Source: Diphasiastrum complanatum
Taxonomy: Eukaryota; Streptophyta; Lycopodiopsida; Lycopodiales; Lycopodiaceae
Length of the DNA: 64,000 bases
Assembly (NCBI GenBank): GCA_029204225.1
Contig: CM055092.1
Location: 14,684,059 to 14,748,058, forward strand
Reading direction: 5' to 3'
This document shows, one piece after another, positions 57,891 through 64,000 of the stretch. Both the position numbers and the translations under genes were made by a program. The number at the start of each line of letters is the position of its first letter. Position 1 is the stretch's first letter. The notes below the pieces were generated by a model that was given only the letters and a program-made list of their open reading frames with translations, was not told the origin of the DNA and did no database searches.

Positions 57891-59585
57891 TCACACCCAA
57901 ATTCACACCGAAAAAGCTCTCACACATGCAAAGCAACCACACACTATAATTGACTAATTTGACAAGAGCCATACTTATAAGTTAAGTATGATAGGGCTCA
58001 GTAGACAGTAGTCCCCATCAGTCTAGAGCCTAGAGAGAGAAATTAGAATCGTAAAAGAAACGATCAATGTTTGCTATTTTAACTCTCTCGCTCTCTCTCT
58101 CAAACAATAACATTTCTATGAAAATATGATAATAGCGTCCATGGAACATGCCTCCATGATAGCATAGCATCTAGGCATAGAGAGATTTTACATCAAAAAC
58201 ATTACAAGTACAATAGACAAGGTAGGTTTTCCTCTCACAGATTCATCCTTCAAGCTTCAAGTAATTAATTTCATGCCAAGTTTAGAACTTCAAACTTAAA
58301 AACTTTACTTAAAATTGGCTAATCAAACTCACAACATAGCAGATATCAAGATGTGTGGTGGTAGGATAAATTAAACTCTCAACTAGCTGATGAAATAGAG
58401 TAGCATCATTTAAAAGGAAGACAATCAATAGCTCCAGAACATGACCTCTTTTCTTAGTTCTTAAAGAAAAAAATGGTCTCAAACTACACTTGAGGAGTAA
58501 TTGACATCAATCTACCCCTCTAAGATAGGTTGACGCTTAGATTTTTATTATGAAGCTCTTAGTGTCTTTCAAAATTCAAATACATACTCTGATTGTTTTG
58601 CTAACTTTCTAAAGACAAAAAAAGGTCTATTTGAACTACCCTTGAGGAGTAGACCAACATCAACCTAACCCCTCTAAGATAGCTCTACACCTATATTTTA
58701 ACTATGAAGCTCTTATAAGAATTTTGATGGCTCTCAAAAACCAGCATGCATACTCTGATTGTTCTAGGATTCAGGTTTCTAAGGTTGCACCGCAATGTAA
58801 AACATGGACAGAATGCTCATTCCAAAAATCTCCAAATAGGTTTTCAGATCAGAAAGTAAGCTGCCAAAAACTTGTGATTCGATTTAAAAATCCACTTGCT
58901 TGGGATTCATGTGGAACTTAGATACATTTAATCTATACATAAAGTACACATCATCTTTACATGTAATTCGTAAGCAATTTAGGATCTAGTATCTACGGTC
59001 TCAGAACAATATGAATGTGCCAATATTATAAATAAAATGGAAAAGTAAATCGACAAAAACATTTAAACAAGTAATTCCAAACTGTTGGTTCAAAACTAAA
59101 ATAAAAACATAAACCATTTGAACAAAAAGCTGGGCTAAAGCATAACAGTCTGTAGATTGGGAAGAAATTTGCTGCCAATTATGAACTCTCAGTTTGGCAA
59201 CTATTCATGATCATATTGCAATTATAAGTGCTTCCTCCTCTATAGACTTACTCGAGCTCAACAAAGCTCAATATACAAAAACGTGGTCCAAACCACACTC
59301 AATCTAGTTGAAATCAACAACTCTAATGGTGATAACACTGTGAAAAGAATAACTATGCAGGTGGCTTTCATGCCACTTTTCACACATATAAGTGCTGCAA
59401 AAGTCCCAAAAGAAAGGAAGAACGTTATTGTCCTCTAGAATATGACAGCTCATATCTTTCGGAAAATGGAATCTACAGCTCCAATTGTGGAGTGGATTTT
59501 TGGTGAAAGATTTGCTCTCTCATTATATAATCGATGCTATTTCAATTTCAAGGCAAAAAATCATCAGAAGACCACAATCCTAACC
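57891..59585. other. Intergenic region downstream of the isomerase gene
   Basis: No gene recognised. It contains the tandem duplication at 58458-58775 and should include the 3' untranslated region of the isomerase gene next to 59586. A polyadenylation signal could not be chosen with confidence. Confidence 0.5.
58458..58775. repeat. Direct tandem duplication, about 148-bp period
   Basis: Copy 1 (58458-58605) and copy 2 (58606-58775) share TTGAGGAGTA, CCTCTAAGATAG, TATGAAGCTCTTA and CATACTCTGATTGTT in the same order. Copy 2 has about 15 extra bases. Substitutions are frequent, so the duplication is old. Confidence 0.75.
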
Positions 59586-61013
59586 TTATTTTGCTTTGAT
59601 AGTTACACCCTCTGTCCCAGCTATGATCACAGCAGTGGCCATGTCAAGAAAAAGTCCATGATCCACAACTCCTTCAAGTGAGGCAATTGCATTTGCTGCA
59701 GCCCTAGCATCTTTGATCGGTGTCTGTAGATGCTCAAGCAAAGACATACATGTCAGCTTTTTGAAAGGTAGCAGATTGTACATGAATTGCTTTATATATT
59801 TTCATCTCTGATTTTACAAACTTGACTCAGCACCACTTCTATCCACAAATCTAAAGTAAAATATTTTCACATCAATAAAGGTCCAGACTGTCAGGTCTAG
59901 CAATTCAAAGAAAGTGCATCACACCAAGTAAACAAGAGGTCTGCAAGGAAAGTTGGGTTTCAAAGGCAAGGCAAAAATTCTAAGAAATAGCTTAGATGAT
60001 AAGAAATAGCAAAAATTCTAAGAACTAACTGTACGGTTTTGAAACTTAGACATACTAAGGAATCAATGTCAAAAAACTTGCAAAAAGGTCACAAAAGTTC
60101 AGTCAAAATGATGCCAAAGCTAACCTTGAAGTAAAGGTCTACAATGTAATTTGAATTGTCTGTCACATATGGTTTATCTCCCTCCAAACGCAATCGAGCC
60201 TACAACAAGAAAGAGAAAACAACAAAATACGAAGTTAGTGTTTAAGTCAAATAATTGCATTGAGGACTTGTGAGATCAGGTGAACAGAATACTGCAAATT
60301 AAAAAGTTGCAACATTTTACTAGTTCTGACTCGGTGTATTTGAGTTTGCTTCAACCTAAAATATCGATTTTCTTTAAGTCATCAATGTGCTTATTCAATA
60401 ACCGTCAACAGCAAATACATAAGTTTTCCCAGAAGGGGAAAACAACCTCTTATACTAGAATGAGAATAGAGTGATCAAGATTGTACTTTAGCACATAGAT
60501 TTAATGGATCACGTCATTGAATGTACATTTATTTGATAATGTTTGCTCACATGAAAGCACACAAGGAGTGGACGATACTGAATTCAAAGCATCAGTTACT
60601 GAGATAGAATAGATACCTTACACCATAAGACATGCCTGGGGACAGTTTTACAGCCTTAATTAAAAAAATCAATAAACAGTGAGCACTCATCATGGAAAAG
60701 TTAGATGAAAAAGCACCTCACAACCAGCAACCTCAGGAAGATTCTTCAGTCGCTCTAAATTGTACTTCCAGCAGAATTGCACCACTTCGACAGGCATGGC
60801 AAGCCCACTACCACCTAGGCCATCTACAAGCTACATGCAAGAAAATGGTAGGAAAAAATAAGTAGCTTACATACTAGTAACCTATCATGCACAGAAAATA
60901 TCAACGTACTGCTTCAAAAAGAAAATGTCATTAACAAAAGGATGTTGATGCTAAAAGCATACCTTTGTCTCATCAACAACCACTACAAACTTCGCAGATG
61001 CTGCCTCTACCAT
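59586..61013 (-). CDS. Ribose-5-phosphate isomerase (plastid type), C-terminal four exons
   Basis: The enzyme interconverts ribose-5-phosphate and ribulose-5-phosphate in the Calvin cycle and pentose phosphate pathway. Exons on the minus strand: 60963-61013 (MVEAASAKFVVVVDETK), 60717-60830 (LVDGLGGSGLAMPVEVVQFC to EVAGCE), 60125-60199 (ARLRLEGDKPYVTDNSNYIV to DLYFK) and 59586-59723 (TPIKDARAAANAIASLEGVV to TIKAK, stop TAA). All three internal introns are phase 0 with GT-AG borders. The text is closest to the chloroplast RPI3 type of Arabidopsis (GGSGLAMPVEV, KPYVTDNSNYI, GVVDHGLFLDMA). The catalytic motifs of RpiA proteins (DGADE, KGRGG, LLREK) belong to upstream exons that I could not find before 64000. 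The gene is therefore 5'-partial here, or truncated by the gypsy insertion. The 125 visible residues have no lesion. Confidence 0.88.
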
Positions 61014-61032
61014 CTGAACAAAAGCTACCATC

Positions 61033-61034
<2 letters not shown>

Positions 61035-61100
<66 letters not shown>
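61035..61100. repeat. (CT)n microsatellite, 66 bp, in an isomerase intron
   Basis: Perfect CT repeat starting 22 bp upstream (on the gene strand) of the exon at 60963-61013. On the gene strand it is a (GA)n close to the 3' splice site. Confidence 0.95.
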
Positions 61101-61106
<6 letters not shown>

Positions 61107-61439
61107 TCCAAAGCTTTACGTTTCTTTTTTGGAAGTGCAGGTTAAAGTAGACAATCAACTGGAAAATACCAATCCTTGCAGATTTTGAGCCACTGAAGGT
61201 CTGGTCACCAAAGGATACATCAAATCGTACAACAACTGTTAATCTAGTAAAGTGGTGCATATAACCTTCAAAGGTTTCTAATTGAACCCTTCCATTGCAA
61301 AGCAACCCAATTACCAACAGCCTTGCAGTCCATGGCACAAAATTTCCACTTGTCTTGATGCTGATTTTTGTCCTGCAATTAACTTTCAGTTATGGACATC
61401 TGAGTTGAACTCTTGATACTAAGTCAATGACAAAATGGT
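61101..61439 (-). other. Isomerase intron sequence, no exon recognised
   Basis: A minus-strand frame of about 80 codons (from 61338) precedes the (GA)n, but it does not match isomerase sequence. I treat it as intron. Confidence 0.45.
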
Positions 61440-62039
61440 AGGGTGCAAACCCTCTTGAGACCTAATAACCCTGATTGGTAGCTTCTTGGAAGATTCCTAA
61501 AAGTCTCCAGAATAGTACACATACAGTAACTAGCAGGCATCCCATATTTCATTGATTTTGTTACTTTTATGTTATTTATAGGAGACAGTTATGAGCAGAT
61601 TTACATCAAATCAATAGCTAACCCTAGAAAGTGGCAAAGAGAATGCTTAAGGAGACTAAAGAGAGAGATCAATATCATCAGCTAAGTAATGAATGACAAT
61701 GTGTCCTACTTATACCCACAAAGAAGCCCTGAAGGAAGCAAACCTAAGCTATCTTGGATAAAGTTATTGAACCTAAGCTATCATGGGTCCCATAAGGACA
61801 TGCCCTCAATGGTAGTGGCCCAATACCTAAGGATGTACTAGTTAGGGGATATATACTCAGTATATAACTCTCCCCTACTTTAAAACAACATTGTCCACAA
61901 TGTTGGCCCCAAGAAATAGCTGTGGTAATAGCCAATTATAAGGACTAAAAAAATAATCTAAGTACTTATAAGACAGGAGAAATAATGCATGAACTAACGG
62001 AAATACTGAAGGAGAGAACATAAGTCATCACAACATGCC

Positions 62040-62700
62040 ATCCCTCTTTTTTACCAGAATGATCGGAGAGGCAAAGGGGGAGAAGCTAGGTCTTACCTGC
62101 CCTTTGGCAAGATAGTCCTCGATCATGCTTCGCACCTCTTCCTCCTCTTTCAGACTCATTCTATAAGGTGGTCTATTAACAGGAGATGATCCAAGAATTA
62201 ACTCAATTTTATGTTCTAAATTTCTTTTAGGGGGTAAAATAGATGAGAACTCCCATCCATAAACTCCTCCCTAATGTCATGATTCTTATAGTGAACCTTA
62301 AGCAGCTGCGTCCCGTGATCAAAGGTCCTAGAGGCATATCAGGCTCACCACGTAGCGAATGAATCTTACAATCATGTTGGAACTCGTACACATGAGTATC
62401 CCAAGCGATGTAAGGCTTCCTAGCCACATGCTAACAGATTCCAAGCACATCAAAACAAGCCAAACGGGTAATCTCAAAATCTAACTCCTCAGAATAGCCT
62501 TGAATCGTTAGAGGCATACCCACAACCCTGGCATCCTATACATCCGCACCCTTTCCATCAACCATTTCGACTGTGTACTGGTCTGGGATGGTTGTGTGCT
62601 CACTCTTAATCATTCAATCAAAGCAAAATTAATAACGTTATGTGAAGACCCAATGTCAAATAGAATCAAATCATCTCTACCACACAGTTGTCCACACATA
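62040..62700 (-). pseudogene. gypsy protease remnant and RT start
   Basis: Protease: VMCGQLCGRDDLILFDIGSS, then HNVINFALIE, where the active-site text is DIGSS instead of the usual DSGSS/DTGAT. The RT start is PPYRMSLKEEEEVRSMIEDY, then LAKGQVRPSFSPFASPIILV and KKRDG, after which homology ends at about 62040. The catalytic RT core is gone. Confidence 0.7.
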
Positions 62701-62750
62701 ACAATTGAAGTACAAGGAAATTGATACCTGTATTGCGTCGCTCTAAATAA

Positions 62751-63720
62751 CTATGGCAATGGAACCAAATCCACCTTCAAAATCACCAACATGTTCGTAA
62801 GTCGTGGAGCACCCCGAGGGTCTTCTTGCTCAAGCTCTTCAACGTGCATCGGAGTAGCCTCTTCGACTTGCGGGTTATACGAGGTTCGTGAAGGGTTACG
62901 TGGACACTCCTTCCACCTATGCCGCCCTAGACATCCAAAGCAAAGATTTTCCTTCTTTGCCCACTCCTGGTCTTGCGACGATAGCATCAAAAAGCACTAG
63001 CACCCTTGGACATTGGGCGTCCCATACCACCCTTTACCTTTCGAGGCGCCCGCACCTTAAACTTCTTGGGACTTTGAACCTACTCTTGTGATGATTGACC
63101 CTTCCATTTCTTGAATTTCCTTTTTCCCCAAGAATGAAACCCTCCTGCAGTAGGCGATTCAAGCTCCTTGGCCTTTTTTCCATCCTCATAGTACAGGGCC
63201 ATTTGTAATGCCCTATGGAAACTTGGAGCTTGCTCCTTCCTCAAGAAAGGCCGGAGGCTATCACGCAAGCCCTCCACAAAATGGAATACCTATAAGAACA
63301 TAGGGACTTCCTCTTGTATCCTCATCAATACTTGTCCACATACTCTTGCACAAACGCATTCCCTTGCTTAAGACTGGTCCAAGGTTGCATGACTTGGTTC
63401 TTTTCATCCAAAGGTACCCAATTCCCAGCAAACATGTGCTTGAACGAATCCTAGGTGGTAGGTACGAAATTGTCCTTCTCCAACTTCCTCCACCAATATT
63501 GTGCAGTTTCTTGCAAGCAGTAAGTGGCTCCGACAATTCTCTAATCGTCGTCATCAATGCCTTTTGAATGCAATTTTCAACTACATCCGTATTGCATACT
63601 GCAACTGCACAAATAAACTTTGACAGCTTGAGATCCTTGATTGAAGGCAATTTCCTCGTTTTCCATGGAAGTTCATCTTCTTTATCAACGGTCACAGGTT
63701 TAGTGGCTACCATTGCCGTT
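62751..63720 (-). pseudogene. gypsy gag with zinc knuckle (broken)
   Basis: Gag text across shifted frames: MVATKPVTVDKEDELPWKTR, later FCGGLRDSLRPFLRKEQAPS and FHRALQMALYYEDGKKAKEL, a Lys/Trp-rich stretch, then the knuckle CFGCLGRHRWKEC (CX2CX3HX4C) near 62930. The frame changes several times, as expected of a dead copy. Confidence 0.75.
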
Positions 63721-64000
63721 CCACTAACTCTTTCAAGTTCTGCCTTGATCTAACAATTCTTAGCAAAGAGATTTCACCATCGATGTGGTTAGGCCCTATC
63801 CGACTCCTGAGCATCCTTGCACACTAAGAGGGAGTCCTATGACAGCTGGGGGTATAAAGCAAGAAATGGCTATGTATAATGGAAGTAAGCCGCAGATCAT
63901 GTCCTGGAGGTGATACTGCTACTGCTGCTACTGTGGCTAATGAAAAAAGATGTAATACAAGCTGTAGTGGGGAGTGAAACTGAGATTTGCTACCAATGTC

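Larger units (their letters stand above)
61440..64000 (-). mobile_element. Ty3/gypsy element, internally deleted, enters from the right
   Basis: Minus-strand order: a primer-site-like TTGGTAGCAAATCTCAG at the very edge (63980-63996), gag (about 62751-63720), protease, the start of RT (62040-62165), then a deletion to the polypurine-like AAGTAGGGGAGAGT (about 61870). LTR-like sequence follows down to about 61440, with a TATA-like GGTATAAGTAGG near 61715. It lies between the visible and the missing exons of the isomerase gene. The LTR borders are approximate. Confidence 0.65.

Noticed and set aside
61101-61338. Additional isomerase exon before the (CT)n
   Set aside because: The open frame there (from 61338) shows none of the expected LLREK/KGRGG/DGADE sequence, and an acceptor directly before MVEAA explains the exon border.

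Overview
This is a transposon-rich plant nuclear window, not a prokaryotic or organellar one. It shows long spliced genes with GT-AG introns, Ty1/copia and Ty3/gypsy LTR retrotransposons, LINEs, a CACTA-type fragment and long (GA)n/(CT)n microsatellites. The two host genes belong to plant families: the NDX class of homeobox genes and plastid-type ribose-5-phosphate isomerase. Very long introns packed with retroelements suggest a seed plant with a large, slowly purged genome (gymnosperm, early-diverging angiosperm or similar). The species cannot be fixed from the sequence alone.

Host gene 1 (+ strand, left half): a NODULIN HOMEOBOX (NDX)-like gene enters from beyond base 1 and ends at 32178. 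Eleven exons can be placed at 116-311, 15454-15549, 16418-16579, 16680-17013, 17253-17378, 17652-17721, 17985-18048, 18273-18500, 18641-19069, 19271-19305 and 31575-32178. They carry about 2.3 kb of coding sequence in 32 kb of DNA. Two introns hold almost all the bulk. The first (312-15453, 15.1 kb) holds an LTR, a degraded CAGGTG-rich repeat, a 6.8 kb 3'-truncated Ty3/gypsy element on the minus strand (LTR 10133-10899) and a CACTA transposase fragment. The last (19306-31574, 12.3 kb) splits the codon of the invariant homeodomain tryptophan and holds three related LINE copies and two opposed, nested copia elements.

Middle (33.5-44 kb): a nest of copia elements. The best preserved is at 37550-42187, with two ~700 bp LTRs, a 5-bp target duplication (AGAGA) and a PBS. 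Its interior has only gag and protease, plus about 1 kb of ORFs that I do not recognise; integrase, RT and RNase H are absent. Fragments of at least three other copia elements surround it.

44-53.7 kb: two diverged copies of an unclassified transposase-like gene (44995-46060 and 48838-49200), two GC-rich twin hairpins, a two-unit tandem repeat (49378-50530) crowded with CACGTG G-box motifs, and several coding-like stretches without recognised homology.

53.8-57.9 kb: more LTR elements (LTRs 53848-54975 and 55965-56463 on the minus strand, and an LTR end plus PBS at 57132/57133 on the plus strand).

Host gene 2 (- strand, right end): the C-terminal four exons of a chloroplast-type ribose-5-phosphate isomerase (59586-61013). 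Its upstream exons, which would include the catalytic residues, are not in the window. Between the visible exons and the window edge lies a deleted Ty3/gypsy element (about 61440-64000). The two host genes are unrelated, and nothing here forms an operon or a defence cluster. Most of the window is the debris of successive retroelement insertions.
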